Positions 1 through 7,817 of a stretch of DNA of 37,478 bases are shown piece after piece. The translations under genes and the position numbers were made by a program. The notes under the pieces are model-generated. The model was not told where the DNA came from, searched no databases, and saw only the letters and a list, made by a program, of their open reading frames with translations. How positions within the stretch are numbered: the stretch's first letter is position 1; the number at the start of each line of letters is the position of its first letter. Source of the stretch: an uncultured Acidimicrobiales bacterium. Lineage in GTDB: Bacteria; Actinomycetota; Acidimicrobiia; Acidimicrobiales; SZUA-35. The DNA lies in the NCBI GenBank assembly GCA_937997485.1, contig CALKTH010000109.1:1-37478 (forward strand), given 5' to 3'.

Positions 1-3
1 GGT

Positions 4-79
4 GAGTGATGGTGGGGGTCAGGCACCCACAGGGGAGGGAGCGAGGGGAGTGATGGTGGGGGTCAGGCACCCACAGGGG
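4..79. repeat. Two-copy 32-bp direct repeat with an internal imperfect palindrome
   Basis: Positions 4-35 and 48-79 are identical 32-base copies with a 44-bp period. Each contains GTGGGGGTCAGGCACCCAC, whose GTGGG and CCCAC ends can pair as a hairpin stem. The core GGTCAGGCACC resembles the imperfect palindromes of REP-type extragenic repeats. The array lies just after the gabD stop codon and may continue outside the window. It could also act as a terminator for gabD. The repeat is certain; its identity is inferred. Confidence 0.7.
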
Positions 80-87
80 CGCCAGGG

Positions 88-1515
88 TTAGAAGTTGGTA
101 GCGATGTACTGGGTCTCGCAGAACTCGTAGATGCCTTCGCTGGCACCTTCTCGGCCGAGTCCGGATTGCTTCATGCCGCCGAACGGCGCGGCGGGATCAG
201 AGACGGCGCCTCGGTTGAGGCCGACCATGCCGGACTCGAGCTGCTCGCTCACGGCGAGACCTCGGGCCAGGTCCTGTGTATAGACGTACGCCATCAGACC
301 CATCTCCGTGTCATTCGCCATCTCGATGACCGCATCCGTGTCGGTGAACGTGATGAGCGGCGCGACCGGACCGAAGATCTCCGAGCGCGTGATCTCTGCA
401 TCAGGCGACACCCCGGTCAACACCGTCGGCGCAAAGAAGTGTCCGGGACGATCCGCCGCTTGCCCGCCGAGCGCCACCGTTGCCCCACCGGCGACAGCGG
501 AGTCCACGAGGCCGGTGACCTTCTCGATGGCCTTCTGGTCAATGAGCGGACCGCAGGTCACGCCATCGTCGTGGCCCCCTCCAATGACCACCTTCGACAT
601 CGCCGCCACGAACTGCTCAGCAAACTCATCGGCCACATCGGCGTGGACGAAGAAGCGGTTGGCCGCCGTGCAGGTCTCGGCCGAATGGCGCATCTTCGCC
701 ACCATGGCCCCTTCGACAGCTGCAGGAATGTCTGCATCCTCGAACACGATGAACGGAGCGTTGCCGCCAAGCTCCATCACGGTTTTCAGCACGCGATCGG
801 CGCTGCGCTTGAGGAGCACACGACCCGTTGCGGTCGAGCCGGTGAAGGACACCATGCGGGTTGACGGGTGATCCACAGCGGCGTCGAACCACGATGCCGG
901 ATCCTCAGCCACGACCACGTTCACAAGACCATCTGGAACGCCAGCCTGCGCCATGAGTTCGGCGACCCGAAGAGCGGTAAGCGGCGTCTCGGCCGGCGGC
1001 TTGATCACGGCGCCGTTGCCAGCAGCCAGCGCGGGAGCGAGCTTGCGGGTGATCATGGCGGCCGGGAAGTTCCACGGCGTGACGATCACCACGACACCGA
1101 CAGGAACGTGATGCACGATGATGCGGTTTGCCCCGGATGGGGCCGTGCTGATCGAGCCGTGAATACGCACGGCTTCCTCGGAGTTCCAACGGAAGAACTC
1201 AGCGGCATACGCCACCTCACCCCGAGCATCGGCGATTGGCTTGCCCTGCTCCTGCACGATGAGGTCGGCGATCTCGTCCTGGTGCTCCATCATGAGCGAC
1301 CAGCAGCGGCGCAACACCTCAGCCCGCTCCCTCGGCGCGGTCTTCGCCCACTGCTTCTGCGCCTCGTGCGCAGCCTGGCACGCAGCGACGGCGTCATCGG
1401 CGGTGCCAGCCGCAACCGTGGCAACCTGCTCACCGGTCGCCGGATTGTGCACGTCGATCGTGGCGCCTGTCGATCCTGCTTGCCACTGGCCGCCGATGAA
1501 GAGTTGGGTCTGCAC
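88..1515 (-). CDS. gabD: NAD(P)-dependent succinate-semialdehyde dehydrogenase (GabD family)
   Basis: Aldehyde dehydrogenase superfamily protein of 475 aa, a normal length for GabD, predicted to oxidise succinate semialdehyde to succinate in the cytosol. The nucleotide-binding TPWNFP motif is near residue 146, the general-base Glu near 248 (MELGGNAPF) and the nucleophilic Cys near 282 (AETCTAANRF). The reading frame stays open to 1761, but that extension has no family similarity. The GTG at 1515 is chosen because GAAGGA precedes it and the protein then begins at the conserved FIGGQW region. It lies 89 bp downstream of hpaH on the same strand. The homoprotocatechuate pathway ends in pyruvate plus succinate semialdehyde, so this enzyme probably feeds that product into the TCA cycle. 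Exact substrate is inferred from family and context; glutarate semialdehyde is an alternative. Confidence 0.87.
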   Translation of the reverse strand: MQTQLFIGGQWQAGSTGATIDVHNPATGEQVATVAAGTADDAVAACQAAHEAQKQWAKTAPRERAEVLRRCWSLMMEHQDEIADLIVQEQGKPIADARGEVAYAAEFFRWNSEEAVRIHGSISTAPSGANRIIVHHVPVGVVVIVTPWNFPAAMITRKLAPALAAGNGAVIKPPAETPLTALRVAELMAQAGVPDGLVNVVVAEDPASWFDAAVDHPSTRMVSFTGSTATGRVLLKRSADRVLKTVMELGGNAPFIVFEDADIPAAVEGAMVAKMRHSAETCTAANRFFVHADVADEFAEQFVAAMSKVVIGGGHDDGVTCGPLIDQKAIEKVTGLVDSAVAGGATVALGGQAADRPGHFFAPTVLTGVSPDAEITRSEIFGPVAPLITFTDTDAVIEMANDTEMGLMAYVYTQDLARGLAVSEQLESGMVGLNRGAVSDPAAPFGGMKQSGLGREGASEGIYEFCETQYIATNF

Positions 1516-1604
1516 GAAGTGTCCTTCTTGTTCTGAGTTCTGAGTGTTCGTCTTGATGAGGGGGTTGATGCTGAGCCGGAGCGAGCGAACGAAGAGAAGA
1601 TACG

Positions 1605-2453
1605 TCAGGCGACGTCGAGTTCCAGCACGCCGAGCGAGCCAAAGTCCACCTGGAAGCGATCGCCCGCTCGGCAGTCGACGGGACGCGTGAACGATCCAGC
1701 AAGAATCGTTTCTCCCGCCTCCAGGGCAATGCCGAGTCCTTGCAGTCGGTTGGCCAGCCACACCACCCCCATCACGGGGTCATCGAGCACGCCGGCGCCA
1801 AGCCCCGTCTCCTCCACCACGTCATTGCGCTTGCAGATCGCGCCCGCCCACCGAAGGCCTCCTCGACGAGCGTCCTCGACGGACATCGACGTGGTGCCAA
1901 CCATGATTCCGGCGTTCGCGGCGTTGTCGGAGATCGTGTCTCGCACGGATCTGGTGCGGCCGTCTTCTGGGTGCCTGCGGTACGAGCGGGCATCGATGAG
2001 CTCGAGCGCAGGCAGGACATGATCCGTGGCCGCATACACGTCCTCGGGCGTGAGGTCTCGTCCGAGGTCGTGTGGGACGAGTCGCTGACTCAGCACGAAG
2101 GCAAACTCGACCTCGACCTTGGGGTCCAGGTACGTGGCGGCCTGAATCGTGCCGCCGTTCGGGATGAACATGTAGTCGAGCAGCGTGCCGAAGTCTGGCT
2201 CGTTGATGTTCATCGCCATCTGCATTGCCCGACTCGTCAGACCAATCTTGTGACCGGCGATGACGGAACCGTTGGCGACCTGCAGCTCGACCCATGTCGC
2301 CTGAATCGCATAGGCGTCTTCGAGCGTGATATCCGGGTGGGCTCGGCTGACCGGGTCGATGGGTGAAGCGGTCCGACGAGCCTCTTCGTGAGCAGCGGCG
2401 ATGGCGGTGACCTGCACGGCCGTCAGCGTCCGCCCCTCATTGCGCATCGTCAT
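1605..2453 (-). CDS. hpaH: 2-oxo-hept-4-ene-1,7-dioate hydratase (HpaH)
   Basis: Member of the HpaH/MhpD hydratase family, 282 aa, a little longer than the enterobacterial enzyme. It adds water to 2-oxo-hept-4-ene-1,7-dioate to give 2,4-dihydroxy-hept-2-ene-1,7-dioate, the substrate of the HpaI aldolase. Recognisable family blocks are EDAYAIQ (45-51), GHKIGLTSRAMQ (67-78), the metal-binding VEVEF with E114 and E116, LPALELIDAR, DTISDNAANAG and AGSFTRPV near the C-terminus. These match E. coli HpaH closely. The ATG at 2453 overlaps the hpaE stop codon as ATGA, showing translational coupling. A second in-frame ATG lies two codons downstream. No hpaI aldolase is present nearby. Confidence 0.92.
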   Translation of the reverse strand: MTMRNEGRTLTAVQVTAIAAAHEEARRTASPIDPVSRAHPDITLEDAYAIQATWVELQVANGSVIAGHKIGLTSRAMQMAMNINEPDFGTLLDYMFIPNGGTIQAATYLDPKVEVEFAFVLSQRLVPHDLGRDLTPEDVYAATDHVLPALELIDARSYRRHPEDGRTRSVRDTISDNAANAGIMVGTTSMSVEDARRGGLRWAGAICKRNDVVEETGLGAGVLDDPVMGVVWLANRLQGLGIALEAGETILAGSFTRPVDCRAGDRFQVDFGSLGVLELDVA

Positions 2454-4006
2454 CAGCTGACCCCCAGCTTGGTAATGCTGTGCGTGTCGTAGGCGACGGA
2501 GATGTTCTTGGTCTCCATGTAGAACTCGAAGCTGTACTCCGGACCTCCGTCTCGGCCAATGCCACTGGCCTTGGTGCCGCCGAATGGAGTGGGGAGGTGG
2601 CGCACGTTCTGGCTATTCACCCAGACCATGCCCGCGTCGAGGTCTCGAGCCACTCGGTGAGCCCGCCCGGTGTCTCCCGTCCACAAGTAGCCGGCGAGTC
2701 CGTACTCGATGTCGTTGGCGATGCGAATCGCCTCGGCCTCATCAGCGAAGGGGAGAGCCGTGAGTACGGGGCCAAAGATCTCTTCCTGAGCGATCCGCAT
2801 GTCATTGGTGGCGCCCGTGAACAGCATCGGGTTCACGTAGTAGGAGGCTGAGTCCGATCCCTCGTCCGGTGCTCCTCCGCCCAGACCCTGGCCGCCGACC
2901 AGCACTGTCGCTCCGGCGTCCCTCGCGATGGCCTCGTAGCTGCGGACCTTCTCGCAGTGGCGGGGATGGATGAGGGGACCGATCTCCGTTGCCGGATCGA
3001 GCGGATGGCCGACCTTCAGCGTTTCGACCCGGGCGCCGAGCTTGGCCACGAACTCATCGTGGATGCTCTCTTGCAGGAGCACTCGGCTCGAGGACGTGCA
3101 GCGTTCGCCGTTGAGGCTGTAGATCATGAACATGACGGCATCGAGCGCTCGGTCCAGGTCAGCGTCCTCGAACACGATCACCGGGTTTTTGCCTCCGAGT
3201 TCGAAGTGCACACGCTTCAGCGTCGGTGCTCCCTGCGCCTGAATCATGGAACCGGTGGCTGACTCTCCGACGAAGGCGATGGCCTTGATGGCGTGGTGTT
3301 CGGTGAGCGACTTGCCGGCGGTTTCGCCGAAGCCGTGCACCGTGTTCAGCACGCCCGCCGGAAGGCCGGCCTCGAGGGCAATCTCGGCCAGCATCGCTGC
3401 GCTGTACGGACTCCACTCGGCTGGCTTGTGGACGACCGTGCAGCCGGCAGCAAGGGCCGGTGCGATCTTCCAGGTCGAGAGCATGAACGGGGTGTTCCAG
3501 GGTGTGATGACACCGACGGGTCCCAGGGCGGAACGGCTGGAGAAGTTGATGTGATGTTCATCCGGCATGGAGCGGCCGTTGTTGGCGTCCGGCGCGTGGT
3601 TGGCGAAGAAGCGGAAGTTCTCTGCTCCTCGGATTGCCGCCGCACTCATGTACCGAATCGTCTGCCCGGTGTCGATGCACTCGACGGCGGCGATGTCGTC
3701 GGCCCGTTGTTCGATCGCGTCGGCCACGTTCAGCAGGATCCGTTTGCGCTCCTTGCCGGAGCGGGAGGACCAGTCGCCGAAGGCGTCGGCTGCGGCGGTG
3801 GCCGCGACATCGATGTCGACCGCATCGCCGGACGCGACGGAACCGAGGAGCTCACCGTCAACGGGGGAGTGGTTCTCGAAGGTGTCGCCACTGGCGCTCG
3901 GTGTGGGGACGCCGTTGATGAAGTGCAGCAGCGGAGCGTCTCGGAAGCGGGGAAGCGCTCCGTCGGCGATGGTCTGGTACTCGCTGAACGTCTTGTCTGC
4001 GGCCAC
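2453..4006 (-). CDS. hpaE: 5-carboxymethyl-2-hydroxymuconate semialdehyde dehydrogenase (HpaE)
   Basis: Aldehyde dehydrogenase of 517 aa from the chosen start. It oxidises the ring-cleavage product of homoprotocatechuate to 5-carboxymethyl-2-hydroxymuconate. HpaE signatures include TPWNTPFM, FELGGKNPV with catalytic Glu269, NGERCTSSSR with Cys303, and the C-terminal NVRHLPTPFGG, SFEFYMETKN and ITKLGV, all close to E. coli HpaE. The frame is open to an ATG at 4051. I prefer the GTG at 4006 because the extra 15 residues are not family-like and the ATG falls inside the promoter/operator palindrome shared with hpaG. The ribosome site before the GTG is weak, so the start is uncertain. It overlaps hpaH by ATGA and is divergent from hpaG. 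Confidence 0.9.
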   Translation of the reverse strand: MAADKTFSEYQTIADGALPRFRDAPLLHFINGVPTPSASGDTFENHSPVDGELLGSVASGDAVDIDVAATAAADAFGDWSSRSGKERKRILLNVADAIEQRADDIAAVECIDTGQTIRYMSAAAIRGAENFRFFANHAPDANNGRSMPDEHHINFSSRSALGPVGVITPWNTPFMLSTWKIAPALAAGCTVVHKPAEWSPYSAAMLAEIALEAGLPAGVLNTVHGFGETAGKSLTEHHAIKAIAFVGESATGSMIQAQGAPTLKRVHFELGGKNPVIVFEDADLDRALDAVMFMIYSLNGERCTSSSRVLLQESIHDEFVAKLGARVETLKVGHPLDPATEIGPLIHPRHCEKVRSYEAIARDAGATVLVGGQGLGGGAPDEGSDSASYYVNPMLFTGATNDMRIAQEEIFGPVLTALPFADEAEAIRIANDIEYGLAGYLWTGDTGRAHRVARDLDAGMVWVNSQNVRHLPTPFGGTKASGIGRDGGPEYSFEFYMETKNISVAYDTHSITKLGVS

Positions 4007-4040
4007 GACGACTCGTTTCTCTCGGAGGTGTTGCGAGCCA

Positions 4041-4069
4041 GTGTGTAACATGTTAAGTATTTACGCAAC
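4041..4069. promoter_or_regulatory. Divergent hpaE/hpaG promoter and probable HpaR operator
   Basis: An AT-rich patch in otherwise GC-rich DNA lies between the divergent hpaE and hpaG genes. It contains the perfect 10-bp palindrome TAACATGTTA at 4046-4055. Each strand of the palindrome reads as a TANNNT minus-10 hexamer (TAACAT), so the two promoters could share it. MarR-family HpaR, encoded just downstream of hpaG, is the natural candidate to bind here. Operator and promoter roles are inferred from position and symmetry. Confidence 0.5.
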
Positions 4070-4924
4070 ATGAAACTGCTGAGCTTTTCCCACAACGGTG
4101 TTTCGTCCTTCGGGGCGGTCGAATCGGATCGTGTCATCGATCTCGGCCGGGTCCTTCCAGACGTACGCGACCTGTCCGATGCGCTGCGTCAGGAGCGGAT
4201 CGATGAGCTTCGCACGCATGTGGCCTCGACACCCCCGTCGCTTGGGCTCGACGAGATCTCGTATGAGCGCACGTTCCCGTCGCCAGGAAAGATCTTCTGT
4301 ATTGGCGTGAACTACGGCGGCCGGAACGCCGAATACAAGGACGGCCAGGACGAGGCCGCCAAGCCCAGCGTCTTCGTCCGGTTCCCGAGTTCGTTCACTG
4401 GCCACGAGCAGCCGCTTGTTCGCCCCCCGGAGAGTCCGCAACTGGACTACGAGGGCGAGATCGTTGCCGTCATCGGCAAGGGGGGTCGGCGCATCCCGCG
4501 ATCTGAAGCCCGCGACCACATCGCTGGCCTGGCGTTGGGGAACGAGGGAACGATCCGGGACTGGGTTCGTCACGCCAAGTTCAACGTCACCCAGGGGAAG
4601 AACTGGGATACCTCCGGGGCCATCGGGCCGTGGATGGTCACCCTCGACGAGATCGGCGACTTCGAGGATCTCCACCTCACCACCCACGTCAACGGCGAAC
4701 TCCGCCAGGACGACACGCCGGCCACGATGGCGTACCCCATTGAATTTCAGATCGAATACCTCAGTACGTTCTGCACGCTCGAACCAGGTGACATCATCTT
4801 CACCGGTACCCCCACTGGCGCAGGCGCTCGCTTCGACCCTCCCCGCTTCCTCGAACCGGGAGACGTCGTGGAGGTCCGCGTTCCCGAGCTTGGGACCCTA
4901 CGAAACGGAATCCGAGACGAGTGA
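4070..4924 (+). CDS. hpaG: Fumarylacetoacetate-hydrolase family isomerase/decarboxylase (HpaG-like)
   Basis: FAH-family protein of 284 aa, predicted to act as 5-oxopent-3-ene-1,2,5-tricarboxylate decarboxylase and/or 2-hydroxyhepta-2,4-diene-1,7-dioate isomerase, between HpaE and HpaH. Family blocks are FCIGVNYGGRNAEY near residue 77, metal ligands E128 and E130 in DYEGEIVAVIGKG, RDWVRHAKFNVTQGKN near 163-177, GPWMV near 186 and the C-terminal FTGTPTGAGARF. The third metal position, usually Asp 29 residues after the second Glu, is Glu159 here. It is a single-domain protein, unlike the duplicated E. coli HpaG. No Shine-Dalgarno sequence precedes the ATG. It overlaps hpaR by GTGA. The pathway step is inferred from neighbours. 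Confidence 0.85.
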   Translation: MKLLSFSHNGVSSFGAVESDRVIDLGRVLPDVRDLSDALRQERIDELRTHVASTPPSLGLDEISYERTFPSPGKIFCIGVNYGGRNAEYKDGQDEAAKPSVFVRFPSSFTGHEQPLVRPPESPQLDYEGEIVAVIGKGGRRIPRSEARDHIAGLALGNEGTIRDWVRHAKFNVTQGKNWDTSGAIGPWMVTLDEIGDFEDLHLTTHVNGELRQDDTPATMAYPIEFQIEYLSTFCTLEPGDIIFTGTPTGAGARFDPPRFLEPGDVVEVRVPELGTLRNGIRDE

Positions 4925-5385
4925 GTGATCGAACAACCCCAGAGGCCAGCGCCGCCAACACGATCCGAGCTTTCGAGCGGTCGCTCCCCATGGCGTTGAT
5001 GCGCGCTCGGGAGTCGGTGATGGCTCACTTCCGTCCGATCCTCGCCGAACACGATCTGACCGAACAGCAGTGGCGGGTGCTGCGTGCGCTGATTGCGGCC
5101 GACGCTCCGGTTTCAGCTCGTTTCCTGGCGGAGGAGACCTTCTTGCTTGGACCGAGCCTGTCGCGCATGCTCGTATCGCTCGACGAACGCAACCTCATTG
5201 CTCGCAGTACTGCTGCGAGCGACGGTAGGCGGTCGGAAATATCGATCACCGATGCTGGACGGACACTCGTCGGAACGGTGGCTCCGCTCAGCGAAGCTGC
5301 CTACTCACGGATCCAGGATCACTTCGAGCCCGGTGAGCTCGACCGGCTCTATGAGCTGCTCGAGCGCGCCGCCGACATCAGATGA
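4921..5385 (+). CDS. hpaR: MarR-family homoprotocatechuate operon regulator (HpaR)
   Basis: Winged-helix regulator of 154 aa. The stretch around residues 22-54 (ALMRARESVMAHFRPIL followed by LTEQQWRVLRAL) matches E. coli HpaR, not generic MarR proteins. The recognition region includes LGPSLSRML and the wing contains DGRRSEISIT. HpaR represses the homoprotocatechuate meta-cleavage operon and is released by pathway intermediates. Here it probably binds the palindrome between hpaE and hpaG. The GTG start overlaps the hpaG stop codon. Its 3' end overlaps the end of the convergent AraC gene by 8 bp. Confidence 0.88.
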   Translation: MSDRTTPEASAANTIRAFERSLPMALMRARESVMAHFRPILAEHDLTEQQWRVLRALIAADAPVSARFLAEETFLLGPSLSRMLVSLDERNLIARSTAASDGRRSEISITDAGRTLVGTVAPLSEAAYSRIQDHFEPGELDRLYELLERAADIR

Positions 5386-6361
5386 CTCCGCGCTCACTTC
5401 GGTTCAGGTCGGCGAAACCGCCCTTTCGGGCATCGCTCGGCGTGATCCCGTAAGCCTCGGAGAAGGAGCGAGAGAAGTGTGCAGCGGTCTTGAAACCGTG
5501 GCTCATCGCGATGTCAGTGATCGAGCGGCTGGTGTGCGCCGGGGAGACGAGTTCGTCCATCGACCGAGCCAGGCGTCGGGACATGATGTACCGGTTGACC
5601 GACGTGTCGTGATCGCGAAACAGCTGATGAAGTGATCGGACCGAGACACCGATCGCGGCGCCGATGCGGGCCGGATTCAGGTCCGGGTCGTCGGCGTAGG
5701 CGTTGATGTAGGTGCACGCCCCCAAGAAGTGTTTCGTACGCCCGGCCGCCGGGCTCGTCTCCGAGCCGAACTGGTCAGCCAACGCCACGCCGAGAAGATC
5801 GAGTGCGCTGGTCGCCAGCTGGTGAGACACTGCTTGGCCGTCGTCGAGTGTGATCGATTCGAGTGAGCGAAGGAACGCCGAGACCGGAGCGGTCACCGAG
5901 CTGTTGTTGCTCATGCGGATGGCGGTGAGCGGTTCAGGTGATGGGCAGCGCTCGAGCAGGAAGCGCCGATCGAACTGGAGCACGAGTTGTTCGAACTCAC
6001 GAGGCATCGTGAGGTCATACGGTCGCGTTGCGTCGTACATGGCAAAGTCGCCCGGCTGGAGCACCGCCTGACGGTCGTCTTGCTCGACGATCGTGGTGCC
6101 GCTCAGCTGGACTGAGACGAGGATCTCGTCTCGTGGCTCATCGCCGATCAGCGCCTTGGAGCGATGGACAGCGTGAGGCTCGGCAGCGACGCGGCTGAGG
6201 GTGAGCGGTCCAAGTGTTGTGTTGGAGATCTCGGCTCGGAAGGTTTTTGAACCCGGCAACGACTCCGCCTCGAGCCGCACGAACGCGTTGCAGATGACCT
6301 CGTGCCAGAAGTCGAACCGCTCGCCCGAATCGACCGTGTCGGTCGAGAGTTGCTGCGTCAT
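5378..6361 (-). CDS. AraC/XylS-family transcriptional regulator, possible NitR analogue
   Basis: Regulator of 327 aa with an N-terminal sensing domain of the AraC-binding-like type (about residues 20-190, including LQPGDFAMYDATRPYDL) and a C-terminal double helix-turn-helix (about 220-318, including RIGAAIGVSVRSLHQLF and the family signature MSHGFKTAAHFSRSFSEAYGITP). It is the last gene of a tightly spaced minus-strand series starting at the nitrilase, 30 bp after the preceding gene. In Rhodococcus rhodochrous J1 an AraC-type protein, NitR, activates the nitrilase gene, so this gene may have the same job. FeaR-like regulators of aromatic amine genes are an alternative. Family is clear; the target is inferred. 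Confidence 0.85.
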   Translation of the reverse strand: MTQQLSTDTVDSGERFDFWHEVICNAFVRLEAESLPGSKTFRAEISNTTLGPLTLSRVAAEPHAVHRSKALIGDEPRDEILVSVQLSGTTIVEQDDRQAVLQPGDFAMYDATRPYDLTMPREFEQLVLQFDRRFLLERCPSPEPLTAIRMSNNSSVTAPVSAFLRSLESITLDDGQAVSHQLATSALDLLGVALADQFGSETSPAAGRTKHFLGACTYINAYADDPDLNPARIGAAIGVSVRSLHQLFRDHDTSVNRYIMSRRLARSMDELVSPAHTSRSITDIAMSHGFKTAAHFSRSFSEAYGITPSDARKGGFADLNRSERGVI

Positions 6362-6391
6362 TGGTGCTCGCTCACGATTGCTTACTCATTC

Positions 6392-7045
6392 TCAGGACTC
6401 GCCAGCCATGACTTTGGCTCCGTACTCCTCGTCTGTGATGGTGCCACCGTTCTCCTCGGCGCGCCCACGATCTTTCGCTTGAAGTGAATCCTGCAGACCA
6501 TCGATGCGCTTCCAAGCGGGGAAGGGTTGCTCACCCTTTTCGTCGGGGACGTACGGCGACTGCTCCACTCGCGTGTACTTGTGGATGTAACGGGCGCAGT
6601 TCAGGAAGATCTTGTCCACGTGAGCTCGCACAACGCCGATCGAGCCCGGGTACTCAGCCATCAGGTCGTCGGTGTCGGAGAACGTGGCCGTTGCTTGCAC
6701 CCGCACTCGGTTCGGAGTCTCGAAGTCGATGAAGAGCATGCCGATCTTGGCCGTCTCGGTGATGTTGCCGAGCGAGAGGAACATCCCGTTGCCATCGAAG
6801 GCGGGAAACGCAAGCGTGTGATCGTCAACGATCTTGACGGTCCCGACACCGCCTCCCTTGTGGGAGACAGTGGGCTCGCCCTCGGCGTTCACGGTCGACA
6901 GGAAGAAGAAGTCCCGCGAGCTGATGAAGCCCTTGTGCATGTCGTTCAACGCGTCGTCGACGATCGCTGCTTCGACGCTGTCAGCCAGGGGCCGGCTCTC
7001 GAAGCGTTCCTGGAGCTCGCGCTGTGATTCGGTGTAGAAGGCCAT
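6392..7045 (-). CDS. Pyridoxamine 5'-phosphate oxidase-fold (flavin-binding) protein
   Basis: Protein of 217 aa with the split-barrel fold of the PNPOx-like flavoproteins. Supporting segments are FISSRDFFFLSTVNAEGEP (about 50-68), SHKGGGVGTVKIVDD, a nucleotide-binding-type NGMFLSLGNITETAKIGMLF and NRVRVQATATF. The frame runs open to 7762, antisense-like across livF, but the true start is the ATG at 7045, preceded by GAGGA. Family members reduce or oxidise small molecules with FMN or F420, and the substrate here is unknown. It lies 34 bp after livF and 30 bp before the AraC gene, so it probably belongs to the nitrilase-transporter operon and may detoxify or modify the imported compound. Confidence 0.8.
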   Translation of the reverse strand: MAFYTESQRELQERFESRPLADSVEAAIVDDALNDMHKGFISSRDFFFLSTVNAEGEPTVSHKGGGVGTVKIVDDHTLAFPAFDGNGMFLSLGNITETAKIGMLFIDFETPNRVRVQATATFSDTDDLMAEYPGSIGVVRAHVDKIFLNCARYIHKYTRVEQSPYVPDEKGEQPFPAWKRIDGLQDSLQAKDRGRAEENGGTITDEEYGAKVMAGES

Positions 7046-7079
7046 GGTGATCCTCGTTTGCTCGTGGTTGGTTTGATGT

Positions 7080-7817
7080 CTAGGAGATCGAGTCGTTGGC
7101 GCCGCTGACGCCAAGGTAGGCAGCGCGAAGCCGCTCGGGTTGGGAGCGAACGTCCTGGGCGGTGCCCCGGAGCGCCACGCTGCCGCGAGCCAGGACGACG
7201 GCCGTTGTGCCAATGGCAAGCGCCTGATCAGCGAACTGTTCAACAAGCAAGATCCCCATGCCGTTCGCCGCGAGGGCGGACACAGCCTCGAGCATGCGCT
7301 CCACGATGATCGGGGCGAGGCCGAGGGAGAGCTCGTCGATGAGGAGGACGTTCGGGCGTTGTAGAAGAGCTCGGGCCAGCACCACCATCTGTTGCTCTCC
7401 ACCGGAGAGCAGTGACGCTGCGCTGCTGACTCGCTTCGACAGCTCCGGAAACAGGTCAAAGGCCACGTCGAAGTCGGTCTTCGGGGCCACGACGAGCAGA
7501 TTCTCCTCGACCGTGAGGCTGGGGAAGATACTGCGCCCCTGCTGGACGTAGGCCAGGCCGGCACCCACTCTCTTGTGTCGGCTGGAGCGGGTGATGTTCT
7601 TGCCGTCGAGGGTGACGGTTCCCTCACGAGCCGGAGCCACTGCGCTGATGCCGTCGAGCAGCGTGGACTTGCCCGCTCCGTTGGCGCCGAGCAGGACCGT
7701 GATCTCTCCTGCTGGCACGTCGAGGTCGACGCCACACACGACCTCCTGCCCCAGCCGGTCAACGCGCAGGCCCGTCACCGCAAGGCCGGTTGGTGACGAG
7801 TTCGACGCAGAGTTCAT
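7080..7817 (-). CDS. livF: Branched-chain amino acid-type ABC transporter ATP-binding protein (LivF)
   Basis: ATPase of 245 aa that energises a HAAT-family importer at the inner face of the membrane. Walker A is LGANGAGKST near residue 43, the signature is LLSGGEQQMV, Walker B is VLLIDELSLGLAP, and the H-loop region is ILLVEQF, which carries Gln where His is usual (also typical of LivF). The first codon overlaps the stop of the fused livM-livG gene as ATGA. Substrate is probably an aromatic acid, nitrile-derived acid or amide, given the nitrilase upstream; specificity cannot be read from the ATPase. Confidence 0.9.
   Translation of the reverse strand: MNSASNSSPTGLAVTGLRVDRLGQEVVCGVDLDVPAGEITVLLGANGAGKSTLLDGISAVAPAREGTVTLDGKNITRSSRHKRVGAGLAYVQQGRSIFPSLTVEENLLVVAPKTDFDVAFDLFPELSKRVSSAASLLSGGEQQMVVLARALLQRPNVLLIDELSLGLAPIIVERMLEAVSALAANGMGILLVEQFADQALAIGTTAVVLARGSVALRGTAQDVRSQPERLRAAYLGVSGANDSIS

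Noticed and set aside
7046..7762. Upstream extension of the flavin-fold protein's reading frame through livF
   Set aside because: The translated extension is an out-of-frame shadow of the ABC ATPase with no family similarity, and a good ribosome site marks the real start at 7045.
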